A stretch of 64,000 nucleotides of DNA from Amycolatopsis sp. CA-230715 (GCF_018736145.1 NZ_CP059997.1:8369501-8433500), one strand, 5' to 3'; counted from the first letter of the stretch, positions 1 to 9,399 are shown. A program made the numbers and translations. Notes: generated by a model not told the origin, from the letters alone.

Positions 1-438
1 GTCGAACGACGGCACGTCGCCGTGGTCCTCGGGCTGCGCGTTCTTCGCTAGCACTTCCGCGTACGCGGCGGCGGCCGCTTCGGGGTCGTCGCCGAACTCG
101 CCGTCCGACGGCGCCATCGCGTGCACCCGCGCCGGGTCCAGCGGCACGTGGTCGAGCAGCGCTTCGCGCGCCTGCTTCTCGTTGCGGTCGTCGCTGTCCG
201 CCGGGACGAACCGCTCGTCGCCCCAGTAGACGTCCAGCCGCGACCAGTCGATGGCGTCCCGCGCGGCCGAATCGCGGAGCTGTTCGAGCACCGCGATCCC
301 GGTGCCGCCGCCGGTGAGCACGAGCGACGCGGATCCCTTGGCCGCCTGCACGTCGACCAGCTTGGTGACCAGCCGCGCCGCGGCCGCGGCCGCGAGCAGC
401 TCGGTGTTCGCGTAGACGACGACCTCGGTCTTACTCAC
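1..438 (-). CDS. pgl: 6-phosphogluconolactonase (3' end cut by window edge)
   Basis: Hydrolyses 6-phosphogluconolactone to 6-phosphogluconate, the second step of the oxidative pentose phosphate pathway, in the cytoplasm. Only the first 146 codons are in the window; the C-terminal part lies beyond base 1. The visible protein has the family's glycine-rich sugar-phosphate loop (LTGGGTG) and the conserved YWGDERFVP segment. The GTG start overlaps the opcA stop in a GTGA arrangement, so the gene is translationally coupled as the last seen member of the tkt-tal-pgi-zwf-opcA-pgl operon. In M. tuberculosis the same position is held by devB/pgl (Rv1445c). The assignment is secure; only completeness is unknown. 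Confidence 0.93.
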   Translation of the reverse strand, partial: MSKTEVVVYANTELLAAAAAARLVTKLVDVQAAKGSASLVLTGGGTGIAVLEQLRDSAARDAIDWSRLDVYWGDERFVPADSDDRNEKQAREALLDHVPLDPARVHAMAPSDGEFGDDPEAAAAAYAEVLAKNAQPEDHGDVPSFD

Positions 439-1463
439 GCCTCGCCCTTCCCTGCCGCGGCGGCGGCAGCCGCGGGCGTGGTGGTGGTCGCCTTCTTCCT
501 GGCGGCGGCCGGTTTCGCGGCGGACTTGGCGGCTCCCGCGGCGAACTTGCCGAGCCCGCCGAGCGACGCTTCGTAGATCTCGTCGGGATCGAGCCTGCGC
601 AGCTCCTCGATCAGGCAGTCCTTCGTGTCCCTGCGCTGCAACGCGATCCGCCTCGTCGGCTGGCCGGGCTGGGTCAGCGTGCCGACGCGGCCGTCGGGCC
701 GGTGCAGTTCGATCGTGCCGGACCGGCGTTCGAGGGTCACCGAAACGATGCCCTGCGCACTGCTCGTCTTGACCCGCTTGACCGGAACCTTCAGGTACGC
801 CGCGAGCCAGCCCGCGAGCAGTTCCGTGGACGGCGAATCCGCTTCGCCGGTCACCGTCGCCGACTGCACCTTCTCGTACGGCGGAAGGTCGAGAGCCGAC
901 ACGAGCTGCGCGCGCCAGCGCGTCAGCCGCGTCCACGCCAGGTCCGTGTCACCCTCCACATAGGACTTCGCGCGGGTGGTGAGCGCCCTGATCGGGTTGC
1001 GCTCGGCGGCGGAGTCGGTGATCCGGCGCTGCGCCAGCTCCCCGAGCGGGTCCTTCGCCGGTGCCTTCGGGCCGGTGCCGGGCCACCAGGTGACGATCGG
1101 CGCGTCCGGCAGCAGCAGCGGCACGACCGCGCTCTGCCCCTGCGCGGCGAGCGGCCCGTACAGGCGCAGCACGATCACCTCGCTGGCACCCGCGTCACCG
1201 CCGACCCTGATCTGGCCGTCGATCCTGGCACCCGCGGTGCGGGCGCCCTTCGCGACCACGATCACCCGCGACGGGTGCTCCCGGCTCGCTTCGTTCGCGG
1301 CGTCTATGGCCTCTTCGAGCTTGTCGTCGTCATCCGCCGCGATGACCAGGGTAAGCACCCTGCCCAGCGCCACGGCGCCGCCGCGCTCGCGCAGCTCCAC
1401 GAGTTTCTTGTTGAGCTGCGACGTAGTGGTGGAAGGAAGATCGATGATCACGGGCGCCTCCAT
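435..1463 (-). CDS. opcA: Glucose-6-phosphate dehydrogenase assembly protein OpcA
   Basis: OpcA is needed for full activity of glucose-6-phosphate dehydrogenase in actinobacteria and cyanobacteria and probably acts as an assembly or allosteric partner. The frame stays open far upstream, but the natural start is the ATG at 1463 (MEAPVIIDLP), giving 342 residues and a 16-base overlap with the end of zwf. The core (about residues 1-300) has the family's WWPG motif. The last 40 residues are low-complexity Ala/Lys/Thr, probably a disordered tail. Placement directly after zwf and before pgl is the standard actinobacterial arrangement and fits a physical partnership with Zwf. Confidence 0.92.
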   Translation of the reverse strand: MEAPVIIDLPSTTTSQLNKKLVELRERGGAVALGRVLTLVIAADDDDKLEEAIDAANEASREHPSRVIVVAKGARTAGARIDGQIRVGGDAGASEVIVLRLYGPLAAQGQSAVVPLLLPDAPIVTWWPGTGPKAPAKDPLGELAQRRITDSAAERNPIRALTTRAKSYVEGDTDLAWTRLTRWRAQLVSALDLPPYEKVQSATVTGEADSPSTELLAGWLAAYLKVPVKRVKTSSAQGIVSVTLERRSGTIELHRPDGRVGTLTQPGQPTRRIALQRRDTKDCLIEELRRLDPDEIYEASLGGLGKFAAGAAKSAAKPAAARKKATTTTPAAAAAAAGKGEA

Positions 1464-2977
1464 TTCCGGCCGTCGCGCTCCAGCATTTCGTCGGCCGAAG
1501 GCGGACCCCACGAACCGGGCGTGTACGTTTCCGGCTCGCCCTTCTTCGCCCAGTGGTCGAGGATCGGGTCGAGGATGTTCCAGGACAGCTCGACCTCTTC
1601 GTTCACCGGGAACAGCGAAGGCTCGCCGAGCAGCACGTCCAGGATCAGGCGTTCGTAGGCCTCCGGCGAAGACTCGGTGAACGCGTGGCCGTAGCCGAAG
1701 TCCATCGTGACGTCGCGGACCTCCATCGTGGTGCCGGGCACCTTGGAGCCGAACCGCAGTGTCACGCCCTCGTCCGGCTGAACCCGGATCACCAATGCGT
1801 TCTGGCCCAGTTCCTCGGTGGCCGTGGAGTCGAACGGCAGGTGCGGCGCGCGCTTGAACACGACCGCGATCTCGGTGACCCTGCGGCCGAGCCGCTTGCC
1901 GGTGCGCAGGTAGAACGGCACCCCGGCCCACCGGCGGTTGTGCACGCCCAGCGTCACGGCCGCGTAGGTCTCGGTCTTCGAGTCCTTCGCGAACCCGCCC
2001 TCCTGCAACAGGCCGGGCACCTTAGTACCGCCCTGCCAGCCGCCCGAGTACTGCCCGCGCGCGGTGGTCTGGTCCAGTGGCCCGATCGGCTTCGTCGCGG
2101 CCAGCACCTTCACCTTCTCCGCCCGCAGCGCGCGCGGCTCGAAGGACAGCGGCTCCTCCATCGCAGTGAAGGCGAGCAACTGCAGCAGGTGGTTCTGGAT
2201 GACGTCGCGCGCGGCGCCGATGCCGTCGTAGTACCCCGCGCGGCCACCGAGGCCGATGTCCTCGGCCATGGTGATCTGCACGTGGTCGACGTAGTTGGCG
2301 TTCCACACCGGCTCGAACATCTGGTTCGCGAAGCGCAGCGCCAGGATGTTCTGGACGGTTTCCTTGCCGAGGTAGTGGTCGATGCGGAACACCGACTCCT
2401 CGGGGAAGACGTCGTTGACGATCCCGTTGAGCTCCTTGGCGCTCTTGAGATCGTGGCCGAACGGCTTCTCGATGACGACGCGGCGCCAGGTGTCCTCGTC
2501 CGCGTTCGCCAGCCCCGACCTGGCGAGCTGCTTGGTGACCACCGGGAACGCGCCGGGCGGGATCGACAGGTAGAACGCGGTGTTGCCACCGGTGCCGCGC
2601 TCCGCGTCGAGGTCCCTGACCGTCTGCGCGAGCCGGTCGAAGGCGTCGTCGTCGTCGAAACTGCCTTGCACGAACCGGATCCCCTCCGCGAGCCGGTTCC
2701 ACACCGACTCGCGGAACGGGGTGCGGGCGTGCTCGGCGACGGAGTCGTGCACCAGCTCGCCGAAGTCCTGGTGCTCCCAGTCGCGGCGGGCGAACCCGAC
2801 GAGCGAGAACCCGGCCGGCAGCAGTCCGCGGTGCGCGAGATCGTAGATCGCGGGCATCAGCTTCTTGCGGGACAAGTCGCCGGTGACCCCGAAGATCACC
2901 AGGCCGGACGGCCCCGCGATCCTGGGCAGCCGCTTGTCACGCGGGTCCCGCAGTGGGTTCGTCCACTGCCTGCTCAC
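1448..2977 (-). CDS. zwf: Glucose-6-phosphate 1-dehydrogenase
   Basis: Oxidises glucose 6-phosphate to 6-phosphogluconolactone with reduction of NADP+. The N-terminal Rossmann motif FGVTGDLSRKKL and the active-site signature RIDHYLGKE are intact, and 509 residues is a normal family length. The start is the GTG at 2977, chosen because it overlaps the pgi stop in a GTGA junction and because all homology lies downstream; the frame continues open upstream only as a shadow of pgi. This corresponds to zwf2 next to opcA in mycobacteria. Confidence 0.96.
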   Translation of the reverse strand: MSRQWTNPLRDPRDKRLPRIAGPSGLVIFGVTGDLSRKKLMPAIYDLAHRGLLPAGFSLVGFARRDWEHQDFGELVHDSVAEHARTPFRESVWNRLAEGIRFVQGSFDDDDAFDRLAQTVRDLDAERGTGGNTAFYLSIPPGAFPVVTKQLARSGLANADEDTWRRVVIEKPFGHDLKSAKELNGIVNDVFPEESVFRIDHYLGKETVQNILALRFANQMFEPVWNANYVDHVQITMAEDIGLGGRAGYYDGIGAARDVIQNHLLQLLAFTAMEEPLSFEPRALRAEKVKVLAATKPIGPLDQTTARGQYSGGWQGGTKVPGLLQEGGFAKDSKTETYAAVTLGVHNRRWAGVPFYLRTGKRLGRRVTEIAVVFKRAPHLPFDSTATEELGQNALVIRVQPDEGVTLRFGSKVPGTTMEVRDVTMDFGYGHAFTESSPEAYERLILDVLLGEPSLFPVNEEVELSWNILDPILDHWAKKGEPETYTPGSWGPPSADEMLERDGRKWRRP

Positions 2978-4599
2978 TTGATCGCCTCCTGGATCGCCGA
3001 GACCAGCTGGGCCAGCCCGGCGGCGCGGTCGGTGAAGTGCAGGCGCAGCACGGGCCTGCCGTGCTCGGCGAGGACCTGGCCGTCGCCGAGCGCCTGCGCG
3101 TGCTGGAGCTGGCCTAGCGTGTACGGCCGGTCCGGCACCGCGAGATCGGTTTCCACCGCGCCGGTGATCTGGAGGAAGACGCCGTTCTGGTGACCGCCCT
3201 TGTGGTACTGGCCGGTCGAGTGCAGGAACCGCGGGCCCCAGCCGAAGGTGGTCTGGCGGCCGGTCCGCTTCGCGACCTCGGAGCGCAGCAGCGCCGCCGA
3301 AGCGTCGTCGAGTCGGTCGAGGTAGGCCTGCACCGCGATGTAGCCGGTTTCCGGTGCGGAGTCCAGGAACGCCTTGACGATCTCGCCGAGCGAGCCGGTG
3401 CCGGTGACCCCGTCCGACGGGTGGATCTCCACCGCACCATCCACAGAGGACGGTTCGGCGCCGCCTTCGAGCGCGGCAGGGTTGTCCAAAAGGGACCGTG
3501 CGGCCTTCTTGGCCGCTTCGACGTCGGGCTGGTCGAACGGGTTGATCCCGAGCAGCCTGCCCGCGAGCGCGGTGGCGAACTCCCACAACAGCATCTGCGC
3601 GCCGAGCGAACCGGTGGTGGCGATCTTGGCGTTGCCGCTCGCGGGGCCGATCGCCACCGGGGTGGCGTCGGCGCGGGCGTCGGCGAAGCCCGGTGCGTCC
3701 TGGCCCTCCACGGCCACTGGCAGCAGTCCGGTGCCCTGCTTGCCGGTGGACTCGGCGATCAACTGCTCGGCCCAGTCGGCGAAACCGGCGATGCCGGAGC
3801 CGGTGTCGGCGAGGACGACCTTCTCCGCACCGTCGGCGTGCGCCGCGCCCAGCGCCGCGGCGAGCCGCACCGCCGGGTTTTCGGGGGAGTCCGCGCCGAG
3901 TTCTCCGGCCGCACCCGCGGCCTGGTCGAGCAGTCGCGCCACGTCCGCGCCCGCGAGCCCGGCCGGAACCAGCCCGAACGCGGTGAGCGCCGAGTACCGG
4001 CCACCCACGTTCGGGTCGGCGAGGAACACCTTGCGGTAGCCCTCTTTCGCGGCCAGCTCGGCGAGCGGCGAGCCGGGGTCGGTGACCACGACGATCCGGC
4101 TCGCGGCGTCGATTCCGTTGTCGGAGAACGCTTTCGCAAAGATCCGGCGGTGGCTGTCGGTCTCGACGGTGCCTCCCGACTTCGACGACACCACGATCAC
4201 GGTCCGGTCGAGATCACCCGCGAGCGCGTCTTCGACCTGACCGGCGTCGGTCGTGTCGAGCACGGTCAGCGCCACCTGGTCGGTCCCGGTGATCACCTCG
4301 GGGGCGAGCGACGAGCCGCCCATCCCGGCCAGTACCACGCGGTCGACGCCCTCGGCCTGCAGTTCGGTGCGCAGCGCCTCGATCTCGCCGATCAGCGGGC
4401 GCGAACTCTTGTGCAACGTGGTCCAGGACAACCGGATCGACGCCTCGGACTCCGCGTCGGAACCCCACAGGGTGGGGTCCTGCGCGGCGAGCTTCGACGC
4501 GGCTCCGTCTTCGACCAGCTTCGTGACGAGTTCGGCCGCTTTCCCTTCCAGCGCGGCGTCGACGAGCTCCACGCCGACACCCGTTTCCTGCCCTGCCAT
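2974..4599 (-). CDS. pgi: Glucose-6-phosphate isomerase
   Basis: Interconverts glucose 6-phosphate and fructose 6-phosphate. The 541-residue protein shows the sugar-isomerase (SIS) loops of phosphoglucose isomerases: GMGGSSLAPEV, then VSSKSGGTVETDS, which holds the phosphate. Near the C terminus is HSTGQYHKGG, which carries a conserved His and Lys. It lies 9 bases downstream of tal and is coupled to zwf. In M. tuberculosis pgi is located elsewhere, so its presence inside this operon links the glycolytic entry point directly to oxidative and non-oxidative pentose phosphate enzymes, as in some Streptomyces. Confidence 0.93.
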   Translation of the reverse strand: MAGQETGVGVELVDAALEGKAAELVTKLVEDGAASKLAAQDPTLWGSDAESEASIRLSWTTLHKSSRPLIGEIEALRTELQAEGVDRVVLAGMGGSSLAPEVITGTDQVALTVLDTTDAGQVEDALAGDLDRTVIVVSSKSGGTVETDSHRRIFAKAFSDNGIDAASRIVVVTDPGSPLAELAAKEGYRKVFLADPNVGGRYSALTAFGLVPAGLAGADVARLLDQAAGAAGELGADSPENPAVRLAAALGAAHADGAEKVVLADTGSGIAGFADWAEQLIAESTGKQGTGLLPVAVEGQDAPGFADARADATPVAIGPASGNAKIATTGSLGAQMLLWEFATALAGRLLGINPFDQPDVEAAKKAARSLLDNPAALEGGAEPSSVDGAVEIHPSDGVTGTGSLGEIVKAFLDSAPETGYIAVQAYLDRLDDASAALLRSEVAKRTGRQTTFGWGPRFLHSTGQYHKGGHQNGVFLQITGAVETDLAVPDRPYTLGQLQHAQALGDGQVLAEHGRPVLRLHFTDRAAGLAQLVSAIQEAIK

Positions 4600-4608
4600 G
4601 GTCCTGGT

Positions 4609-5724
4609 TCAGCCCTTCGCCTTGTCGAGCTGGCCGGTGACGGATTCGAGGAGATCGCTCCACGACTTCTCGAACTTCTCCACGCCCTCGTTCTCCAGCG
4701 TGAGGAAGACATCCGCGACGTCGATGCCCGCCGCCGAAAGCTGGTCGAACACCTGCTGCGCCTCGGCACCCTTGCCCGACACCGTGTCACCGGTGATCTC
4801 GGCGTGGTCCGCGGTGGCGTCCATCGTCTTCTCCGGCATGGTGTTCACCGTGTCGCGGACCACGAGCTGGTCGACGTAGCGGGTGTCGGAGTACTCCGGG
4901 CTCTTCACCCCGGTGGATGCCCACAGTGGACGCTGCGCGTTGGCGCCGTCCGCGGCGAGAGCCTTCCAGCGGTCCGTCGCGAACTTCTTCTCGAAGGCAT
5001 CGTAGGCGAGCAGCGCGTTGGCGATCGCCGCCTTGCCTCGCAAGGCTTTTGCTTCTTCGGTTCCGATGGCCTCGAGCCGCTTGTCGACCTCAGCGTCCAC
5101 ACGCGACACGAAGAACGACGCGACGGAGTGGATGCCCTTGAGGTCGTGGCCGTTCGCCTTCGCCTGCTCCAGGCCGGCGAAGAACGCGTCGATGACCGCT
5201 TCGTACCGCTCCACGGAGAAGATCAGCGTGACGTTGACGCTGATGCCCTCGGCGAGCGTGCGGGTGATCGCGGGGAGGCCTTCCTCCGTCGCCGGGATCT
5301 TCACCAGCAGGTTCGGCCGGTCCACGGTCTTCCAGAGGTCCTGCGCCTCGGCGACGGTCTTGTCGGTGTCCTTCGCCAGCCGCGGGTCGACCTCGATCGA
5401 GACCCGGCCGTCCACGCCGTTGGTGGCGGTGTAGACGTCGCGGAAGAGATCGGCGGCGTTGCGGACGTCGGTCGTGGTGAGCTCGCGCACGGCGGCGTCG
5501 AGCCCGGCGCCACGGGAAGCGAGCTCGCGGACCTGCTCGTCGTAGGCCTCGCCGTCGGCGAGCGCGTTGGCGAAGATCGTCGGGTTGGTGGTGACGCCGA
5601 CGACGTGCTTGTCGCGGATGAGCCCGGCGAGGTTGCCGGAGTTCAGGCGCTCCCTTGACAGGTCGTCGAGCCAGATCGAGACGCCCGCGTCGGAAAGCTG
5701 GCCGAGCCGGTCTGTGGTGCTCAT
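4609..5724 (-). CDS. tal: Transaldolase
   Basis: Transfers a dihydroxyacetone unit between sedoheptulose 7-phosphate and glyceraldehyde 3-phosphate in the non-oxidative pentose phosphate branch. The 371-residue protein belongs to the longer actinobacterial/cyanobacterial type. The segment LLVKIPATEEGLPAI carries the Schiff-base lysine. The N terminus (LSDAGVSIWLDDLSRERL) and the TTNPTIF motif are typical. It sits 22 bases after tkt and 9 bases before pgi on the minus strand, so it is almost certainly cotranscribed with them. Confidence 0.95.
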   Translation of the reverse strand: MSTTDRLGQLSDAGVSIWLDDLSRERLNSGNLAGLIRDKHVVGVTTNPTIFANALADGEAYDEQVRELASRGAGLDAAVRELTTTDVRNAADLFRDVYTATNGVDGRVSIEVDPRLAKDTDKTVAEAQDLWKTVDRPNLLVKIPATEEGLPAITRTLAEGISVNVTLIFSVERYEAVIDAFFAGLEQAKANGHDLKGIHSVASFFVSRVDAEVDKRLEAIGTEEAKALRGKAAIANALLAYDAFEKKFATDRWKALAADGANAQRPLWASTGVKSPEYSDTRYVDQLVVRDTVNTMPEKTMDATADHAEITGDTVSGKGAEAQQVFDQLSAAGIDVADVFLTLENEGVEKFEKSWSDLLESVTGQLDKAKG

Positions 5725-5746
5725 GACTGCTTCATCCCCTTTGAGG

Positions 5747-7852
5747 TCAGGAGTTCTTGGTCTTGGTGAGCGAACGGCGCGCCGCGTCGACGACCGCGTC
5801 CGCGGTGAAACCGAACTCGCGGAACAGGGTCTGGTAGTCGGCGGAGGCGCCGAAGTGCTCGATGGAAACGGTTTCGCCGTGGTCGCCGACGAACTTGTGC
5901 CACGGCTGCGCGATACCGGCCTCCACGGAGACCCTGGCCTTCACCGAGGACGGGATCACCTGCTCGCGGTAGGCCTGGCTCTGCGCGTCGAACCACTCGA
6001 CGCACGGCATCGAGACGACCCGCGTCGCGACGCCGTCGGCTTCGAGCTTCGTGCGCGCCTCGACGGCGAGCTGGACCTCGGAGCCGGTCGCGATCAGCAC
6101 CACGTCCGGGGTGGCGCCGGACGCTTCGGCGAGGACGTACCCGCCCTTGGCGACGCCCTCGGCGCTGGTGCCTTCCAGCACCGGCAGGTTCTGGCGCGTG
6201 AGCGCGAGACCCGACGGGTGCTCGTTGTCCTCCAGCACGGCCTTCCACGCCGCCGCGGTCTCGTTGGCGTCGGCGGGGCGGACCACGTTGAGGCCGGGGA
6301 TCGCGCGCAGCGCGGAGAGCTGCTCGATCGGCTGGTGCGTCGGGCCGTCCTCGCCGAGCCCGATCGAGTCGTGCGTCCACACGTAGATCACCGGCGCCTT
6401 CATCAGCGCGGCGAGGCGGACCGGGGGCCGCATGTAGTCGCTGAAGATGAGGAACGTGGCGCCGTAGGGACGGGTGCCGCCGTGCAGCGCGATCCCGTTG
6501 AGGATCGAGCCCATCGCGTGCTCGCGCACTCCGAAGTGGAGGGTGCGGCCGTACGGGTTCGCCTTCCACATGTCCGTGGAAGCCTTCTCGGGGCCGAACG
6601 AGTCGGCGCCCTTCATGGTGGTGTTGTTGCTCTCCGCGAGGTCGGCCGAACCGCCCCACAGCTCGGGAAGCGCGTCGGCGACGGCGGAGAGCACCGCGCC
6701 GGAGGCCTTGCGGGTCGCGACGCCCTTCGGGTCGACGTCCCAGCTCGGCAAGTTGTCGGCCCAGCCGTCCGGCAGCGTCCTGGTGGACAGGCGATCGGCG
6801 AGTGCCTTGCGCTCCGGGTTCGCCGCGGCCCACGCGTCGAACTGCTCCTGCCACTTCGCGCGCTCGGCCTTGCCGCGCTCGGCCGCCTTGCGGGTGTGCG
6901 CGATGACCTCGTCGTCGACCTGGAAGGTGCGCTCGGGGTCGAAGCCGAGGATCTTCTTCACCCCGGCGACTTCTTCGGCGCCCAGCGCGGCGCCGTGCGC
7001 CTTGCCGGTGTCCATTTTGGTCGGTGCGGGGTAGCCGATGACGGTGCGCAGCAGGATGAACGACGGGCGCTGCGTCTCGGCCTTCGCGGCCGCGATCGCC
7101 TCTTCGATCGCGACGACGTCCTCGCCGCCTTCGACGACCTGGACGTGCCAGCCGTAGGCCTCGTAGCGCTTCGCGGTGTCCTCGGACAGCGCGATGTTCG
7201 TGTCGTCTTCGATCGAGATCTTGTTGTCGTCGTAGAAGACGATCAGGTTCCCGAGTTCCTGGCGGCCGGCGATCGACGACGCCTCGGAGGTGACGCCCTC
7301 TTCGATGTCACCGTCGGAGGCGATCACGAAGATGTTGTGGTCGAAGATGCTCTCGCCGGGGGCCGCGTCGGGGTCGAGCAGGCCGCGCTCGCGGCGGGCC
7401 GCCATCGCCATGCCGACCGCGTTCGCCAGGCCCTGGCCGAGCGGCCCGGTGGTCGTCTCGACGCCGGGGGTGTGCCGGTACTCCGGGTGGCCGGGGGTCT
7501 TGGAGCCCCACTTGCGCAGCTGCTTGAGGTCCTCGACCTCGAGGCCGTAGCCCGCCAGGAAGAGCTGGATGTAGAGGGTCAGGCTGCTGTGCCCGGCGGA
7601 GAGCACGAACCGGTCGCGCGCTGGCCAGTCCGGGTCGGCGGGGTCGTGCCGCAACTCGCGCTGGAAGAGCGTGTAGGCCAGCGGGGCCAGGCTCATCGCG
7701 GTGCCGGGGTGGCCGCTGCCGCAGTTCTCCACGGCGTCGGCGGCGAGCACCCGCACCGTGTCGACCGCGCGCGTGTCGGTCTCGGTCCAGTCCGAAGGCA
7801 CGTTGCGTCGGAGCAATGGGTTGTTCTCGCTGGTAGAGGCGGTTTCTGACAC
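5747..7852 (-). CDS. tkt: Transketolase
   Basis: Thiamine-diphosphate enzyme moving two-carbon ketol units in the pentose phosphate pathway; first gene of the operon. GHPGTAMSLAPLAYTLFQ near the N terminus and the ThDP/Mg signature (SDGDIEEG followed about 25 residues later by DDNKIS) are intact. I place the start at the GTG at 7852 (701 residues), because GGGGAG lies 10 bases upstream of it. The ATG at 7876, which would add 8 residues, has no visible ribosome binding site. The promoter must lie in the 310-base gap shared with ctaB. Confidence 0.95.
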   Translation of the reverse strand: MSETASTSENNPLLRRNVPSDWTETDTRAVDTVRVLAADAVENCGSGHPGTAMSLAPLAYTLFQRELRHDPADPDWPARDRFVLSAGHSSLTLYIQLFLAGYGLEVEDLKQLRKWGSKTPGHPEYRHTPGVETTTGPLGQGLANAVGMAMAARRERGLLDPDAAPGESIFDHNIFVIASDGDIEEGVTSEASSIAGRQELGNLIVFYDDNKISIEDDTNIALSEDTAKRYEAYGWHVQVVEGGEDVVAIEEAIAAAKAETQRPSFILLRTVIGYPAPTKMDTGKAHGAALGAEEVAGVKKILGFDPERTFQVDDEVIAHTRKAAERGKAERAKWQEQFDAWAAANPERKALADRLSTRTLPDGWADNLPSWDVDPKGVATRKASGAVLSAVADALPELWGGSADLAESNNTTMKGADSFGPEKASTDMWKANPYGRTLHFGVREHAMGSILNGIALHGGTRPYGATFLIFSDYMRPPVRLAALMKAPVIYVWTHDSIGLGEDGPTHQPIEQLSALRAIPGLNVVRPADANETAAAWKAVLEDNEHPSGLALTRQNLPVLEGTSAEGVAKGGYVLAEASGATPDVVLIATGSEVQLAVEARTKLEADGVATRVVSMPCVEWFDAQSQAYREQVIPSSVKARVSVEAGIAQPWHKFVGDHGETVSIEHFGASADYQTLFREFGFTADAVVDAARRSLTKTKNS

Positions 7853-8162
7853 TGAACTCGAACTCCCCGTCTTCATGCGTTTGATCTGACTGTGCCTACT
7901 GGTCTAAATCGATCCGGAAGGCAGGATATTCCCGCTCCGGCCTGCGCGCAGAAGGGCCGCGCGACTGCTGTCAAGACCGTCGCGGTCAGCCTAGTGGTTC
8001 GGGTACCCGTGCGATCGGTCAGCAACACGCCGGTACCCCGGAACGGGGACTCGGGAACCGCCGATTACGATCGGTTGCGGGCTTGCCGCCCGCTCGGTGT
8101 ACCGCCTCCGCCACGGAAGTTGACGGGCGTCACACCGCCCGAAACTGACGCAGGGAGTGAGA
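7853..8162. other. Divergent intergenic region between tkt and ctaB
   Basis: This 310-base non-coding stretch separates divergent tkt and ctaB and must carry both promoters. I see a perfect TTGACA on the minus strand (7969-7974) without a convincing -10 at normal spacing. There is a TTGACG at 8120-8125 upstream of ctaB. Two small dyads are visible: GCGGGC-N5-GCCCGC at 8077-8093 and GGGCG-N6-CGCCC at 8125-8140. I see no RNA gene and no credible small ORF. Which of these elements act as promoters or operators is not decided by sequence alone. Confidence 0.4.
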
Positions 8163-9143
8163 GTGTCGTTGGTGAACGCTGCGCACGGCCGCAGTGATGA
8201 CACCAGCGCCGTGCACCCGCCGACCGAACAGCCGCGCGGTGGCAGGCGAACCGTACGCCAGGTCGTCGGCGCGTACGCCGCGCTCGCGAAGCCGAGGGTG
8301 ATCGAGCTGCTGCTCGTCACCACGATTCCGGCGATGTTCCTTGCCGCGCGCGACATTCCGTCGCCGTGGCTGGTGCTGGTCACGCTCGTCGGCGGCACGA
8401 TGGCCGCGGGCAGCGCGAACGCGCTCAACTGCGTGATCGACGCCGACATCGACAAGGTGATGAACCGCACCAAGCGCCGCCCGCTGGTGCGGGACTCGGT
8501 GCCGAAGACCGGCGCGCTGATCTTCGGGCTCGTGCTCGGCGTCGGCTCGTTCGCGATGCTGTACTTCACGGTGAACCTGCTCGCCGGGATCCTCGCGATC
8601 GCGACGATCCTGTTCTACATCTTCGTTTACACGCTCGTGCTGAAGCGGCGCACCGCGCAGAACGTGGTTTGGGGCGGCGCCGCGGGCTGCATGCCGGTGG
8701 TGATCGGCTGGGCCGCGGTCACCGGCACGGTGCAGTGGCCCGCGTTCGTGATGTTCGGTGTGATCTTCTTCTGGACGCCGCCGCACACCTGGGCGCTCGC
8801 GATGAAGTACCGCGACGACTACGAGCGCGCGGGCGTGCCGATGCTGCCGGTGGTGGCCACCGCGCAGCACGTGGCGAAGCAGATCGTCATCTACTCGTGG
8901 GTGATGGTGGCCTGGACGCTGCTGCTGGCCCCGGCGACGAGCTGGCTCTACGCCGCGTTCGCCGCACTGGCGGGCGCCTGGTTCCTGTTCTACGCGCACA
9001 GCCTGTACAACTCGGTGCGGCGCGGGGAAAAGACGAACCCGATGGCCCTGTTCCACCGGTCGAACACGTACCTGATGATCGTGTTCGTGGCACTGGCCGT
9101 GGACTCCGCGATCGGTTTGCCGACGCTCGGCCTCCCGTTCTGA
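8163..9143 (+). CDS. ctaB: Protoheme IX farnesyltransferase (heme O synthase)
   Basis: Membrane prenyltransferase that adds a farnesyl group to heme B to make heme O, the first step to heme A of aa3 oxidases. The UbiA-family motif NALNCVIDADIDKVMNRTKR (prenyl-diphosphate/Mg site) and the second acidic loop YRDDYERAG are present among eight to nine hydrophobic segments. GGGAG at 8153-8157 sits 5 bases before GTG 8163, so I prefer that start (326 residues) to GTG 8157. It works with ctaA (22.2-23.2 kb). Divergent pairing with tkt is conserved in mycobacteria. Confidence 0.95.
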   Translation: MSLVNAAHGRSDDTSAVHPPTEQPRGGRRTVRQVVGAYAALAKPRVIELLLVTTIPAMFLAARDIPSPWLVLVTLVGGTMAAGSANALNCVIDADIDKVMNRTKRRPLVRDSVPKTGALIFGLVLGVGSFAMLYFTVNLLAGILAIATILFYIFVYTLVLKRRTAQNVVWGGAAGCMPVVIGWAAVTGTVQWPAFVMFGVIFFWTPPHTWALAMKYRDDYERAGVPMLPVVATAQHVAKQIVIYSWVMVAWTLLLAPATSWLYAAFAALAGAWFLFYAHSLYNSVRRGEKTNPMALFHRSNTYLMIVFVALAVDSAIGLPTLGLPF

Positions 9144-9156
9144 CAGACATCGTTCG

Positions 9157-9399
9157 TCAGGGCTTCGCCGCCTCGATGTCTTGTGCGGCTTGGGTGATGG
9201 CGGCGTTCAGTGCGCTTTGGAATGCGACGATGTCGTGCTGGGACAGAGTGAAGAACTCGTCGTCCGGCCCGGCGATCGAGATCTCGCCGTTGTTGGCCTC
9301 GACCGCGCAGACCCCCAGCCGCAGGTTGCTGTCGTAGCAGCGGACGAGCCACTCGCGCCGGGGTGAGTTCTGGGTGAGCACTGAGATGTCGCCGTCCAT
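9157..9399 (-). CDS. Small acidic protein beside XRE/DUF397 pair
   Basis: An 80-residue soluble acidic protein of unknown function. AAGGGA lies just upstream of its ATG. The middle (RREWLVRCYDSNLRLGVCAVE) looks like antiparallel beta strands and the C-terminal third (SQHDIVAFQSALNAAITQAA) like an amphipathic helix. It is divergent from the XRE regulator at 9542, with a 142-base shared control region. Small acidic proteins commonly accompany DUF5753-type XRE and DUF397 genes in actinomycetes (whiJ-like clusters), so it may be a third partner of that module. I do not recognise a named family. Confidence 0.6.
   Translation of the reverse strand: MDGDISVLTQNSPRREWLVRCYDSNLRLGVCAVEANNGEISIAGPDDEFFTLSQHDIVAFQSALNAAITQAAQDIEAAKP

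Noticed and set aside
3190..5658. 822-codon plus-strand frame across pgi and tal
   Set aside because: Shadow of two well-supported minus-strand genes; no start signal and no recognisable domain.
7969..7974. Perfect TTGACA on the minus strand upstream of tkt
   Set aside because: No acceptable -10 at 15-19 bases; the position expected for it is GC-rich, so I do not call a promoter here.
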